NCBI RefSeq assembly: GCF_029868325.1 | Contig: NZ_JARWNW010000185.1 | Span: 1 to 43,524 of the forward strand | Reading direction: 5' to 3' | Source: Nocardia carnea | Lineage (GTDB): Bacteria; Actinomycetota; Actinomycetes; Mycobacteriales; Mycobacteriaceae | Length of the DNA stretch: 43,524 bases | In this document: positions 17,283-25,665 of the stretch, in pieces | How the letters are laid out: each line of letters begins with the position of its first letter | Position numbering within the stretch: position 1 is the stretch's first letter | Translations under genes and position numbers: made by a program | The notes under the pieces: model-generated | The model's database searches: none | Told to the model about the DNA's origin: nothing | The model's input: the letters and a program-made list of their open reading frames with translations, nothing else

Positions 17283-17292
17283 TTGTATACGA
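17283..17292. promoter_or_regulatory. GTATAC-type GntR operator TTGTATACGA
   Basis: Near-palindrome 34 bases upstream of the amidohydrolase start at 17249 and 3' of the GntR-2 gene. It shares the GTATAC core with the sites at 18220, 20247, 20360, 30094 and 30178. Confidence 0.6.
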
Positions 17293-17333
17293 CCCCTCTG
17301 TTTCCGGCGATGCGGCGGAATGCTTCGCGGGCG

Positions 17334-18002
17334 TTACGAACCCGATCCGGCCGTCGGGCAACGGTGGTCCCGGAGCCGGTAGGCGGTGGTCGCATGGGCG
17401 ATATGTTCGGTGACCAGCCGCTGGGCGAGCTCCGCGTCCCGAGCTTCCAGGGCGGCGCAGATCTGCTCGTGCTCGGCCCAGGAATCGCCGGCCCGGCGCG
17501 GTAGTTCCACCGCATACACCCAGGCGATCTTCCAGCCGAGCTGGGTGATCAGCTGAGTCAGCAGGGCGCTGCCCGACGCCTCCGCGAGTACCTCGTGGAA
17601 TCGGCTGTTGAGCCTGGTCAGGTCGTCCAGCCGGCCGGTGCGCACGGCATCCTGGCCGAGCGCGGTGAGTTCCTTGAGGCGGCCGAGTTGTTCCGGGCTG
17701 TGTCGTAGCGCGGCCCGGCCGGCGCACAGCGGTTCCAGCAGGGCGCGGATCTCGAGCAGGTCGGCCGCCTCCGCCTCGGTCAATTCGGCAACGAACGTCC
17801 CGGCGTAGGGGCGCGAATAGGCGAAACCCTCGGCTTCCAGGGTGCGCAACGCCTCCCGCACGGGTACGCGGGAAACCCCGTAACCCTCGGCGATGGTGTC
17901 CTCGGTGAGCCGCTGGCCGGGCGCGAAGACCCCGTTGACGATGTCCTCGCGAATGGCGCGGCACACCTGCTGTTTGGTCATACGCGGCTTACTGCTGGCC
18001 AC
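17334..18002 (-). CDS. GntR-family regulator, FCD subfamily (GntR-2), 222 aa
   Basis: An N-terminal winged helix (FAPGQRLTEDTIAEGYGVSR, then VPVREALRTLEAEGF) is followed by an FCD domain with the conserved Asp/His residues (LNSRFHEVLAEA; WAEHEQI). The GTG at 18002 is chosen over a GTG/ATG further up (18062) because GAGGA stands 5 bases before it and a TCGCATACGA half-conserved operator would then lie 30 bases upstream rather than inside the gene. It is divergent from the TauE-amidohydrolase operon and upstream of the other amidohydrolase, with GTATAC sites before both, so it is the probable controller of module 2 and of itself. Confidence 0.9.
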   Translation of the reverse strand: MASSKPRMTKQQVCRAIREDIVNGVFAPGQRLTEDTIAEGYGVSRVPVREALRTLEAEGFAYSRPYAGTFVAELTEAEAADLLEIRALLEPLCAGRAALRHSPEQLGRLKELTALGQDAVRTGRLDDLTRLNSRFHEVLAEASGSALLTQLITQLGWKIAWVYAVELPRRAGDSWAEHEQICAALEARDAELAQRLVTEHIAHATTAYRLRDHRCPTAGSGS

Positions 18003-18031
18003 ATCGTCCTCGGCTCGGGTCGGGGGCGTGG

Positions 18032-18041
18032 TCGCATACGA
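18032..18041. promoter_or_regulatory. Imperfect GTATAC-type operator TCGCATACGA
   Basis: Differs at one base from TCGTATACGA. It lies 30 bases upstream of the preferred GntR-2 start, consistent with autoregulation. Confidence 0.45.
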
Positions 18042-18219
18042 TCCACCGCCCGGTTTCTCCAACTGGATACCAGGTGTGTGCCCGGGATGCCGGTGGGGGG
18101 TGTTCTGCTCACTTGCTCGTGCGTCGGGCTGTGGGCTGGTCGCGAGGGGCGGCCGTGCCGCGTCGGCGGCGCGCTCGACGGACTTCGGGCGCCTCCTCGG
18201 GAAGCGAGCGCGTGGATTT

Positions 18220-18229
18220 TCGTATACGA
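18220..18229. promoter_or_regulatory. GTATAC-type GntR operator TCGTATACGA
   Basis: A perfect 10-bp palindrome 30 bases upstream of the TauE start at 18260, in the 257-base region divergent from GntR-2. It probably overlaps the promoter of the TauE-amidohydrolase operon. Confidence 0.7.
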
Positions 18230-18259
18230 TTCTGGCTCGCTTTGGATCGGAGGGACGTT

Positions 18260-19003
18260 ATGGACCCCGCGTACGCGGTTCTGCTGCTGGTGGCCGGTTT
18301 CGGCGCCGGTGTCTGCAACGCCATCGCCGGTGGCGGCAGCCTGCTGTCGTTTCCCGCGCTGCTGGCCACCGGCCTGCCGCCCGTCACCGCGACGGTGACC
18401 AACGCCGTCGCGGTATGGCCTGGGTACCTGGGTGGGGCGGCCGCGTTGCGCTCCCGGCTCGGCGAGCATCGCAGCCTGCTCCCGCGTTTGGTCATCACGG
18501 GCACTGCCGGCGCAGTCGGTGGTGTGATCGCCCTGCTGGCCGCGCCGCCCGAGGTGTTCGCCGCGCTGGTGCCCTACCTGGTGCTGGCGGCCACCGCCCT
18601 GTTCGCGGCCCAGCCCATGATCTCGCGGCGGCTCACCGAGAAGGGGGGCGATTCCCGGTTCACCCTGTTCGCCGGAGTGTTTCTGGGCGGCGTCTACGGC
18701 GCGTACTTCAACGGCGGCATGGGCATCGTGTTGCTGACGGCCCTGGCGCTCGGGATCGATGCCTCGATCAACCTGCTCAACGGTCTCAAGAGCGCGCTGA
18801 CCCTGGCGGTTTCGACCACCGCGACCGTGGCCGTCGCGCTGTTCGGTCCCGTCGAATGGTGGTCGGTGGCCGTACTGGCACCGGCGTGCCTGGCCGGCGG
18901 GACCGTCGGCGCGAAGATCGCCGACCGCTTACGCCCCGGCGTGTTCCGCGCCGTGGTGATCGTCTTCGGTGCCGGTGCGGGCACCGCCATGTTGTTCACC
19001 TGA
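18260..19003 (+). CDS. TauE/SafE family membrane permease, 247 aa
   Basis: An eight-helix-type membrane protein with the family's AGGGSLLSFPALLATG segment (about residues 20-35) and the repeated NGGMGIVLLTALALG half. Members move organic anions such as sulfite, sulfoacetate or malonate-like acids across the membrane, often outward. ATG 18260 has GGAGGG 5-6 bases upstream; a longer frame from 18074 is not supported. The amidohydrolase gene starts 22 bases after its stop, so they form an operon under the TCGTATACGA site. It may export an acidic product of the neighbouring catabolism. Confidence 0.88.
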   Translation: MDPAYAVLLLVAGFGAGVCNAIAGGGSLLSFPALLATGLPPVTATVTNAVAVWPGYLGGAAALRSRLGEHRSLLPRLVITGTAGAVGGVIALLAAPPEVFAALVPYLVLAATALFAAQPMISRRLTEKGGDSRFTLFAGVFLGGVYGAYFNGGMGIVLLTALALGIDASINLLNGLKSALTLAVSTTATVAVALFGPVEWWSVAVLAPACLAGGTVGAKIADRLRPGVFRAVVIVFGAGAGTAMLFT

Positions 19004-19025
19004 CCTGTCGAAAGAAGGAACCGCT

Positions 19026-20246
19026 GTGCAGGATTTCCCACTCACCGAGGCATCCGGTCTATTACTCCGCAACGGTCGCCCGTGGGCGCCCGGCCGGCCG
19101 CTCGAAACGGCCGACATCCTGATCCGAGGCGGCCGGATCGACAGCATCGCCGCGGATCTGCCCGCGCCCGGCGTCGAAACCGTCGACCTGGACGGTGCAC
19201 TGGTCCTGCCCGGTTTCGTCGATACCCACTGCCACCTGGACAAGACCCTGTGGGGCGGCCCCTGGGTGCCCAATACCGGCGGCCGTTCGCTGGCGGGCCG
19301 AATCGCCAACGGGGAAGGCCGGCGTCGCGAACTCGGTATCCCCAATGCCGATTACGCGGCGGACCTGCTCGCAACCATGGTCGCCGGCGGCACCGCATAT
19401 GTGCGCAGTCATATCGATATCGATCCCGAAGTGGGCCTGGCCGGGGTCGAAGCGGTCCGGGCCGCCGCCGCCCGGCACCGCGATCGCGTCGATGTCGAAC
19501 TCGTCGCCTTCCCGCAGGGAGGTGTGATGTGCCGCCCCGGCGTGGCCGACCTGCTGGCCGCGGCCCTCGCCGACGGCGTGGAGGTGGTGGGCGGTATCGA
19601 CCCCGCCGGTTTCGACGGCGACCCCACCGGCCAGCTCGACCTGCTCTTCGGGCTGGCCGAACGTTTCGGTACGAAGATCGATATCCACCTGCACGATCCG
19701 GGCGTGCTCGGTGCCTGGGAGTTCGATCTGATCATCGAACGCACCCGGGCCACGGGGCTGGCCGGCCGCGTGACCATCAGCCACGCCTACGCCATGGGTG
19801 CCTTGCCGCCCGCCGAGCAGCAGCGGATTGCCGAAAGCCTGGTGGACGCGGGGGTGGCCATGGTGACCTGCGCGGTCGGTGACGCACCGGTGGTCCCGCT
19901 GCGGGTCATGCAGGCAGCCGGCGCGACTCTCGCGCTGGGCAACGACGGTATCCGCGATCTGTGGACCCCGTACGGCGACGGTGACATGCTGCGCCGGATC
20001 AATACGGTCGCCTTCCGTGACCGGCTGCTGGCCGACGAGGAGATCGAACTCGCTCTCACTGCCGGGACATATGGTGGCGCACAGGTATTGGGGCTACCTG
20101 ATTACGGCCTGCGTCCAGGCGCTCGCGCGGATCTGCTCACCGTGCAGGCGTCGGTACCCGCGGCCGCCGTGGCCGGTGTTCCGGTGCGCGGCCTGGTGGT
20201 GAAGGCGGGCCGCGTGGTGGCCCGCGACGGAAAACTCGTTGATTGA
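19026..20246 (+). CDS. CodA/AtzC-like amidohydrolase, 406 aa
   Basis: Cytosine deaminase/AtzC-type metal-dependent amidohydrolase. Ligands are visible: HCHLDK (His68, His70), HLHD (His221), SHAY (His253) and GNDGIRD (Asp307), so the metal site looks intact. At the proton-shuttle position, three residues after the third His, it has Asp224 instead of the usual Glu. The GTG start at 19026 has AAGGAA about 8 bases upstream. It is co-transcribed with TauE, and a TCGTATACGA site begins directly after its stop codon. Likely reactions are deamination or dealkylamination of a pyrimidine or s-triazine, for example ammelide to cyanuric acid, but specificity cannot be read from the sequence. Confidence 0.88.
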   Translation: MQDFPLTEASGLLLRNGRPWAPGRPLETADILIRGGRIDSIAADLPAPGVETVDLDGALVLPGFVDTHCHLDKTLWGGPWVPNTGGRSLAGRIANGEGRRRELGIPNADYAADLLATMVAGGTAYVRSHIDIDPEVGLAGVEAVRAAAARHRDRVDVELVAFPQGGVMCRPGVADLLAAALADGVEVVGGIDPAGFDGDPTGQLDLLFGLAERFGTKIDIHLHDPGVLGAWEFDLIIERTRATGLAGRVTISHAYAMGALPPAEQQRIAESLVDAGVAMVTCAVGDAPVVPLRVMQAAGATLALGNDGIRDLWTPYGDGDMLRRINTVAFRDRLLADEEIELALTAGTYGGAQVLGLPDYGLRPGARADLLTVQASVPAAAVAGVPVRGLVVKAGRVVARDGKLVD

Positions 20247-20256
20247 TCGTATACGA
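20247..20256. promoter_or_regulatory. GTATAC-type GntR operator TCGTATACGA
   Basis: A perfect palindrome immediately after the amidohydrolase stop and 59 bases before the ABC ATPase start at 20315, placing the second importer under GntR-2-type control. Confidence 0.68.
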
Positions 20257-20314
20257 AACAGTGGCGTAATCCGGTGGACCGCGATCGGCAATCAGCGCCC
20301 GCTAAAACTGTTCC

Positions 20315-21121
20315 ATGAGTACAGAGGCACTTCCGGCGCCCGCCTCTTCGCAGGGGGCAGCGTATACGATCGAATCCGAACCGGCCCTCGCATTCCGGAA
20401 TGTATCGATGGTCTTCGAGAACGGGACCGCCGCCCTGCGCGATATCGATATCACCGTGCGCGCAGGGGAATTCGTATCACTGGTCGGTCCGTCGGGTTGC
20501 GGTAAATCCACGCTGCTACGCCTGGCGGCCGGCTTCGAGCAGGCCAGTGCCGGCAGCGTCGACATCGGTACCGGGCAGCTCGGCTACGTCTTCCAGGAAG
20601 CCACCCTGCTGCCGTGGCGTTCGGTACTGAGCAACGTCGAACTACCCGCCGAACTGACCGGTGTGCCCCGGGGCGAACGGCGCGCCGCCGCCCTCGACGC
20701 GATCGAGCGGGTGGGGCTGACCGGCTTCGAGAAACACAAACCCGCGCAACTGTCCGGCGGTATGCGGATGCGCGCCTCCATCGCCCGCGCGCTCACCCTG
20801 CGACCGGAGGTGTTTCTGTTCGACGAACCGTTCGGCGCCCTCGACGAGATCACCCGGCAGCGGCTCAACGAGGAGGTGGGCAGCCTGTTCCGGCGTGACG
20901 CATTCGCCGGGGTATTCGTCACTCATTCCGTGCCCGAGGCGGTGTTCATGTCCACCCGGGTCGTGGTACTCACCGGCCGGCCCGGCCGGGTCGCCGCCGA
21001 TATCACGGTGCCGCTGGATTTCCCACGGGAACCGGGCCTGCGCTATACGGCGGAATTCGCCGAGATCGCCGGTGCGGTATCGGCCGCGCTGCACACTGCC
21101 GAACAGGCGGTCGCGGCATGA
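20315..21121 (+). CDS. ABC transporter ATP-binding protein (SsuB/ThiZ-like), 268 aa
   Basis: Walker A GPSGCGKST (about 58-66), Q-loop VFQEATLLPW, signature LSGGMRMRASIARAL and Walker [13 protein letters not shown] are all intact. ATG 20315 is the only start that includes the first conserved strand, yet it has no Shine-Dalgarno, so the transcript may be leaderless or poorly initiated. A further CGTATACG copy lies inside codons 16-18. The permease follows at an ATGA overlap. Energises the second importer. Confidence 0.92.
   Translation: MSTEALPAPASSQGAAYTIESEPALAFRNVSMVFENGTAALRDIDITVRAGEFVSLVGPSGCGKSTLLRLAAGFEQASAGSVDIGTGQLGYVFQEATLLPWRSVLSNVELPAELTGVPRGERRAAALDAIERVGLTGFEKHKPAQLSGGMRMRASIARALTLRPEVFLFDEPFGALDEITRQRLNEEVGSLFRRDAFAGVFVTHSVPEAVFMSTRVVVLTGRPGRVAADITVPLDFPREPGLRYTAEFAEIAGAVSAALHTAEQAVAA
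20360..20369. promoter_or_regulatory. Intragenic GTATAC-type site GCGTATACGA
   Basis: Contains the 8-bp palindrome CGTATACG within the N-terminal codons of the ATPase gene, 113 bases after the site at 20247. It may be a second operator acting with it, or chance. Confidence 0.45.
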
Positions 21122-21975
21122 CCACGGTCGCGGCGGATACCGCCGCCGCGGTCACCGTGCGCACCGCACCGAAACCTGCGGAAGCGCCGGGGCGCCGACG
21201 GGGTGCGCCGGTGCGGATCATCGCCCCGGTGGTGGTGTTCGTCCTCGTCATGGCGGGGTGGTACTTCGCGAGCCACTACCTGATCGCCGCGGAATCGCGG
21301 TTCCTGCTGCCCGGGCCCGACGAAGTGATCACAGAGGGCCTGCTGGATTCCGCGGTTCGCGCCGAAATCTTGTCCGCATTGGGCTCCACGGTGCTGGTCG
21401 CGTTGAGCGGGCTCGTCGTCGCCATGGTGCTGGGCGTGGGTTTCGCGGTGGTGATGAGCCAGGCGCGCTGGGCCGAGTACTCGCTGTACCCGTACGCGGT
21501 GATCCTGCAGACCATCCCGATCCTTGCCGTGGTCCCGCTGTTCGGCTTCTGGTTCGGCTACGAATTCGGCAGCCGGGTCATCGTCTGCGTGATGGTGTCG
21601 CTGTTCCCGGTGGTCACCAATACCCTGTTCGGGCTGAAATCCGTGGCACCCGCCGAACACGACCTGTTCACCCTGCACGGCGCCACCCGCAGGCAACGCC
21701 TGCTGAAACTGCAACTACCCGCGGCGCTTCCGGCCATGATCTCCGGTTTCAAGATTTCCGGCGGGATGGCCGTCATCGGCTCCATCGTGGCGGATTTCTT
21801 CTTCCGGCAGGGCGAGCCGGGGATCGGCCGGATGATCGACGTCTACCGCCAGCGCCTGGCCACCGAGGAACTGCTCACCGCTCTGCTGCTGTCGTCACTG
21901 GCCGGGCTGATCCTGTTCTGGGTTTTCGACTTCCTGGCCGGTCGCGTCGAACGCGCCCACGGTCGCCGCCGCTGA
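21118..21975 (+). CDS. ABC transporter permease, 285 aa
   Basis: An SsuC-like inner-membrane permease with an N-terminal cytoplasmic tail (about 30 residues), about six hydrophobic segments, and an EAA-type loop (HGATRRQRLLKLQLPAALP, about residues 183-201). The start overlaps the ATPase stop by ATGA. The binding-protein gene follows after 66 bases, completing the importer. Confidence 0.92.
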   Translation: MTTVAADTAAAVTVRTAPKPAEAPGRRRGAPVRIIAPVVVFVLVMAGWYFASHYLIAAESRFLLPGPDEVITEGLLDSAVRAEILSALGSTVLVALSGLVVAMVLGVGFAVVMSQARWAEYSLYPYAVILQTIPILAVVPLFGFWFGYEFGSRVIVCVMVSLFPVVTNTLFGLKSVAPAEHDLFTLHGATRRQRLLKLQLPAALPAMISGFKISGGMAVIGSIVADFFFRQGEPGIGRMIDVYRQRLATEELLTALLLSSLAGLILFWVFDFLAGRVERAHGRRR

Positions 21976-22041
21976 CCGGCGCCGCACAACCTCCGCTGTT
22001 GCACTCATCGACCCATTCGCTGTTCACTCCAGGAAGACCCC

Positions 22042-23178
22042 ATGAAGAGATCGATCTCCGTCCTGACCGCCCTCGCCGGCACCGCTCTCCTCGCCGCCTG
22101 CGGCGGCACCACATCCGTCCCGGAACCCACCGGCGAAGGACCACTGGCCGGGGTCTGCCCGGATACCGTCGTCATCCAAACCGACTGGTATGCCACACCG
22201 GAACGGGCCGCCGCCTTCCAGCTCGTCGGCCCCGACGGCACCGTCGACGTGAACAAAGGCTCCTACGTGGGTCCGCTCGGCGATACCGGTATCAATGTCG
22301 AGGTCCGGCTGGGCGGCCCCTTCCTCGGTGGCCAGCCGGTACCCGCGCAGATGTACCAGGACACCTCGATCACCCTCGGTTTCGTACCCACCGACGACGC
22401 CGTGCGGGCGCGGCAGGACTTCCCCGTCACCGGCGTCTTCGCCTCGCTCGACGTCAACCCGCAGATCATCATGTGGGATCCGGCGAGCTACCAGGTCGAA
22501 TCCTGGAAAGACGTCCCCGGAACCGGCGCTCCCGTCGTGTACAGCGAGGGCAAGATCTTCATGGACTACCTCGTCGCCAACGGCTACGTCGGCAAAGACC
22601 AGGCCGACGCCTCGTTCGACGGCACCCCGAGCCGTTTCGTCGCCGAACGCGGCCGGGTCATGCAGCAGGGCTACGTATCCAACGAGCCCTACCGCTGGGC
22701 ACACGATGTGGAGGGCTGGCGTAAACCCACCGACTACCTGCTGATCCACGAATCCGGCTACGAGATCTACCCGCACGCCTGGTCGGTCCGCACCGGCGAA
22801 CTCGAGGCACTACGACCGTGCCTGACGAAACTGGTCCCGATGCTGCAACAGGCGCAGGTCGACTACATCGCCGACCCCGAACCGGTCAACGCCGCCCTGC
22901 TGCGTATCGCCGAAACCATCCCCGACGGCCCGCCGATGACCGCCGCCGGGAACACCGATTCGGTGAAGGTTCAGGTCGCGGAGCAGATCGTCGGCAACGG
23001 ACCCGATAACACCCTCGGCAATTTCGACACCGCCCGAGTGGACCGGGTGATCGAGGCGGTCACCCCGATCCTGCGCAACCGCGGTGACCTGATCGCCGAC
23101 GGCATGTCGGCATCCGACCTGGTGACCAACGAATTCATCGACCCATCGATCGCGCTGCCGGCGGTCCCGAAACCCTGA
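22042..23178 (+). CDS. ABC transporter substrate-binding lipoprotein (NMT1/ThiY-like), 378 aa
   Basis: Signal peptide with lipobox LAAC (Cys20). The mature start VVIQTDWYATPE has the WY-type strand seen in NMT1/ThiY-like proteins that bind thiamine precursors and other pyrimidine-like rings, but the rest is diverged and longer than SsuA. ATG 22042 has AGGAAG about 8 bases upstream. It is the last gene of the second importer and is followed by a strong hairpin. Context next to CodA/AtzC-like amidohydrolases suggests a heterocyclic amine ligand; this is inference. Confidence 0.85.
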   Translation: MKRSISVLTALAGTALLAACGGTTSVPEPTGEGPLAGVCPDTVVIQTDWYATPERAAAFQLVGPDGTVDVNKGSYVGPLGDTGINVEVRLGGPFLGGQPVPAQMYQDTSITLGFVPTDDAVRARQDFPVTGVFASLDVNPQIIMWDPASYQVESWKDVPGTGAPVVYSEGKIFMDYLVANGYVGKDQADASFDGTPSRFVAERGRVMQQGYVSNEPYRWAHDVEGWRKPTDYLLIHESGYEIYPHAWSVRTGELEALRPCLTKLVPMLQQAQVDYIADPEPVNAALLRIAETIPDGPPMTAAGNTDSVKVQVAEQIVGNGPDNTLGNFDTARVDRVIEAVTPILRNRGDLIADGMSASDLVTNEFIDPSIALPAVPKP

Positions 23179-23189
23179 TACCGCCGGCG

Positions 23190-23228
23190 CAGACCGCGGT
23201 GGGCGATTGCGCCACCGCAGGTCGTCTG
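23190..23228 (+). terminator. Long imperfect hairpin after the second ABC operon
   Basis: An inner stem GCGGTGG/CCACCGC (7 bp, 9-base loop) is flanked by an outer stem CAGAC/GTCTG. It begins 12 bases after the binding-protein stop. No T-tract follows, as is common in actinobacteria. Confidence 0.5.
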
Positions 23229-23337
23229 CGGAGTCCGCGCCGACCGGGCAACCGCGAACGTCGCCGAATCGCCGCGCCGCATCCCTCCCGTGGAGTACAA
23301 CCGGATAAGGCGGTTTCGCCGGGGTGAGGACAGGTGT

Positions 23338-24927
23338 ATGACGAACGAGCAGTATTCGGTCGAGTCCGCAGGGGCGGCGGAGATGACCCCCGGATGGCAT
23401 GCGGAACGTGCACCGGATCGCCCGGCGATCATCATGGCGTCGAGCGGGGAGGTCGTCACCTATCGGGACCTGGAGCAACGGTCGATCCGTGCCGCACGGG
23501 CTCTGCGCGCACGTGGACTGAACACCGGCGACCATATCGCGATCCTGATGGAGAACAACCGTCAGTTCCTCGAAACAGCGTGGGCGGCACAGCGGTCGGG
23601 GCTGTACTACACGGCGGTCAACTGGCATCTCACCGCCGGCGAAGTGCAGTACATCCTGGACGACTGCGGCGCCACCGCACTGATCGCCGGCGCGACCATG
23701 GCGGACGTGGTCGCGGACCTGGACCTGTCGCGAATCCCGGTGCGGATAGCGGGGACGGGAGAGCTGCCCGGATTCGAGCGATACGACGCGGTGCTGGCCG
23801 CCGCATCCGCCGGCCCGCTCGGTGCCGAGGAATGCGAGGGCCGCGAAATGCTCTATTCCTCGGGCACGACCGGGCAGCCGAAGGGAATCCGCAAACCACT
23901 ACCGGCCACACCGCTGGGCGATCCGTCCGCCGCGCCGGTGCAGATCGCCCGTGGTCTGCTGGTGAGTGGAGCGACGCCGGATGCGGTATACCTCTCGCCC
24001 GCGCCGCTGTATCACGGTGCTCCACTGGTGTTCTCGATGTCATGGCACCGGCTCGGGGCCACCGTCGTCGTCATGGAACGCTTCGATGCCCGGCAGTGCC
24101 TGGAATTGATCGAACGCCACCGCATCACCCATACGCAGATGGTGCCGACCATGTTCGTGCGCATGTTGCGGCTTCCGCCCCCCGAACGTGACCGCTACGA
24201 CACTTCCAGCCTGGTGGATGTCGTGCATTCCGCAGCACCGTGCCCGGCCGGGATCAAACAGCAGATGCTGGACTGGTGGGGCCCGATCATCGCCGAGTAC
24301 TACTCGGGCACCGAGGACGTCGGCAGCACCTACATCACCGCCCGGGAATGGCTGGACCATCCGGGCTCGGTGGGCCGACCGGCCCAGGAATGCCATATCA
24401 TCGGCGAGGACGGCGCGGAACTCCCGCCGGGAGAGGTCGGAGTCGTGTACTTCGCCGGCGGCCGCCCGTTCGAATACCACCACGATCCGGCGAAAACCGC
24501 CGCGGCCGCGCACCCGAACGGCTGGCGCACCCTCGGCGATATGGGCTATCTGGATGCGGAAGGCTACCTGTATCTCACCGACCGGCAAGCGCACATGATC
24601 ATCTCCGGCGGCGTCAACATCTACCCCCAGGAAACCGAGAACATCCTCGCCACCCACCCAGCGGTCGCGGATGTGGCGGTGATCGGTGTGCCCGACGAAG
24701 AAATGGGGGAGGCGGTGAAGGCGGTGATCCAACCGGCCGACCCCGCCACTGCGAGCGATGCCCTGGCCGCCGACCTCATGGCTTTCTGCCGTACCGAACT
24801 GGCGGCCTACAAATGTCCCCGCTCGATCGACTTCACCACCGAACTGCCCCGCGATCCGAGCGGCAAACTCTACAAGCGCCGCCTCCGCGAGTCGTACTGG
24901 AAGGACCACGACAACCTGATCATCTGA
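23338..24927 (+). CDS. AMP-forming acyl-CoA ligase (class I adenylate-forming), 529 aa
   Basis: P-loop YSSGTTGQPKG (about 173-183), A5-like YYSGTEDVG, GDMGYLDAEGYLYLTDR, GGVNIYPQETENIL and the C-terminal PSGKLYKRRL with the catalytic Lys are all present. The start is ATG 23338, with GAGGACAGG just upstream; a frame from 23290 is less likely. It is closely similar to the ligase at 6553-8085 along the whole length (for example RSGLYxTAVNxHL and GVPDEEMGExVKAVxQPA), so the two are duplicates serving modules 1 and 2. It lies after the ABC terminator hairpin and converges on the biuret operon. Substrate unknown. Confidence 0.9.
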   Translation: MTNEQYSVESAGAAEMTPGWHAERAPDRPAIIMASSGEVVTYRDLEQRSIRAARALRARGLNTGDHIAILMENNRQFLETAWAAQRSGLYYTAVNWHLTAGEVQYILDDCGATALIAGATMADVVADLDLSRIPVRIAGTGELPGFERYDAVLAAASAGPLGAEECEGREMLYSSGTTGQPKGIRKPLPATPLGDPSAAPVQIARGLLVSGATPDAVYLSPAPLYHGAPLVFSMSWHRLGATVVVMERFDARQCLELIERHRITHTQMVPTMFVRMLRLPPPERDRYDTSSLVDVVHSAAPCPAGIKQQMLDWWGPIIAEYYSGTEDVGSTYITAREWLDHPGSVGRPAQECHIIGEDGAELPPGEVGVVYFAGGRPFEYHHDPAKTAAAAHPNGWRTLGDMGYLDAEGYLYLTDRQAHMIISGGVNIYPQETENILATHPAVADVAVIGVPDEEMGEAVKAVIQPADPATASDALAADLMAFCRTELAAYKCPRSIDFTTELPRDPSGKLYKRRLRESYWKDHDNLII

Positions 24928-25007
24928 TCCGGTTCGTTGGGGCGGGTACCCGCCTCGGCGCTCTACCCGGGATACTCTTCCTGACCTGCGATGTTCTTGG
25001 GGCCTGA

Positions 25008-25025
25008 CGAGCTGGTGAGAGCTCG
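25008..25025. terminator. Hairpin between convergent ligase and hydrolase genes
   Basis: CGAGCT-GGTGAG-AGCTCG: a 6-bp perfect stem with a 6-base loop in the 117-base convergent gap (24928-25044). It may terminate both transcripts. Confidence 0.35.
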
Positions 25026-25044
25026 GCAGTAGCTAGGCCCGGGG

Positions 25045-25665
25045 TCACCGGGTGGCGGTTTCGAGCTCTCCGACCAGCTGGTGTGGGGCTTGCAGATGTA
25101 CCGCGTGGCCCACGCCTGGCAATACATGCCGTTTCGTTCCGAGGGTGGCGGCGAGATCCTGTACCGACCGGTGCCGTGCGGGGGTCGACCGTTCACCCAC
25201 GGTCAATGTGATCCGCTGCGCCAGTGGCCCGACCGGCCGGGGTTCGAAGGCGCGGAACATCGCCAGTTCGCCGCCAACCGTTTCGGTGGAGGCAGTGGTG
25301 AGTTCCGGTGTCCAGGACGGACCATAGAGTGCACGCCCGAGCCCTGCCACACCGTCACTCCGGAACGCCGCCGCGATCTCGTCCAGTAATCCCGGTGCCA
25401 GTGATCCGGCTGCCGGTTCGTGCAGTAGCGCACCGGCGAGCGCGACTCCGCGAGCGGCCAGTTCCAAACCCAAGGTGGCGCCTCCGCTGACTCCCACCAC
25501 AAACGCCCCCTCGCACAGCGGTGCGAGGGCGGCGATTTCGGTGTCCATATCCCCGGATTGCGGGCGGTCGGGGCAGCAGACTTCCACGGACCGACCGAGT
25601 GCGGCGATCGTCCCGGCCCACACCCGGCTGTCCGTGGCCACCCCGTGGATCAGCACGACCCTCAT
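25045..25665 (-). CDS. Small alpha/beta hydrolase at the end of the biuret operon, 206 aa
   Basis: A compact serine hydrolase: oxyanion segment [12 protein letters not shown] at the very N-terminus, nucleophile elbow GVSGG (Ser60), a possible acid Glu158 in TVGERS, and His187 in GVGHAVH. It lacks a full cap domain. ATG 25665 overlaps the biuret hydrolase stop by 4 bases, so it is translationally coupled and is the fifth gene of the operon. Standard cyanurate pathways have no such enzyme; it could act on 1-carboxybiuret, allophanate, an N-alkyl or ester derivative, or be a proofreading esterase. Function is open. Confidence 0.85.
   Translation of the reverse strand: MRVVLIHGVATDSRVWAGTIAALGRSVEVCCPDRPQSGDMDTEIAALAPLCEGAFVVGVSGGATLGLELAARGVALAGALLHEPAAGSLAPGLLDEIAAAFRSDGVAGLGRALYGPSWTPELTTASTETVGGELAMFRAFEPRPVGPLAQRITLTVGERSTPARHRSVQDLAATLGTKRHVLPGVGHAVHLQAPHQLVGELETATR

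Noticed and set aside
25241..25260. GGTTCGAAGG as a tRNA T-loop
   Set aside because: It lies within the alpha/beta hydrolase gene and no acceptor or anticodon stems can be formed around it.
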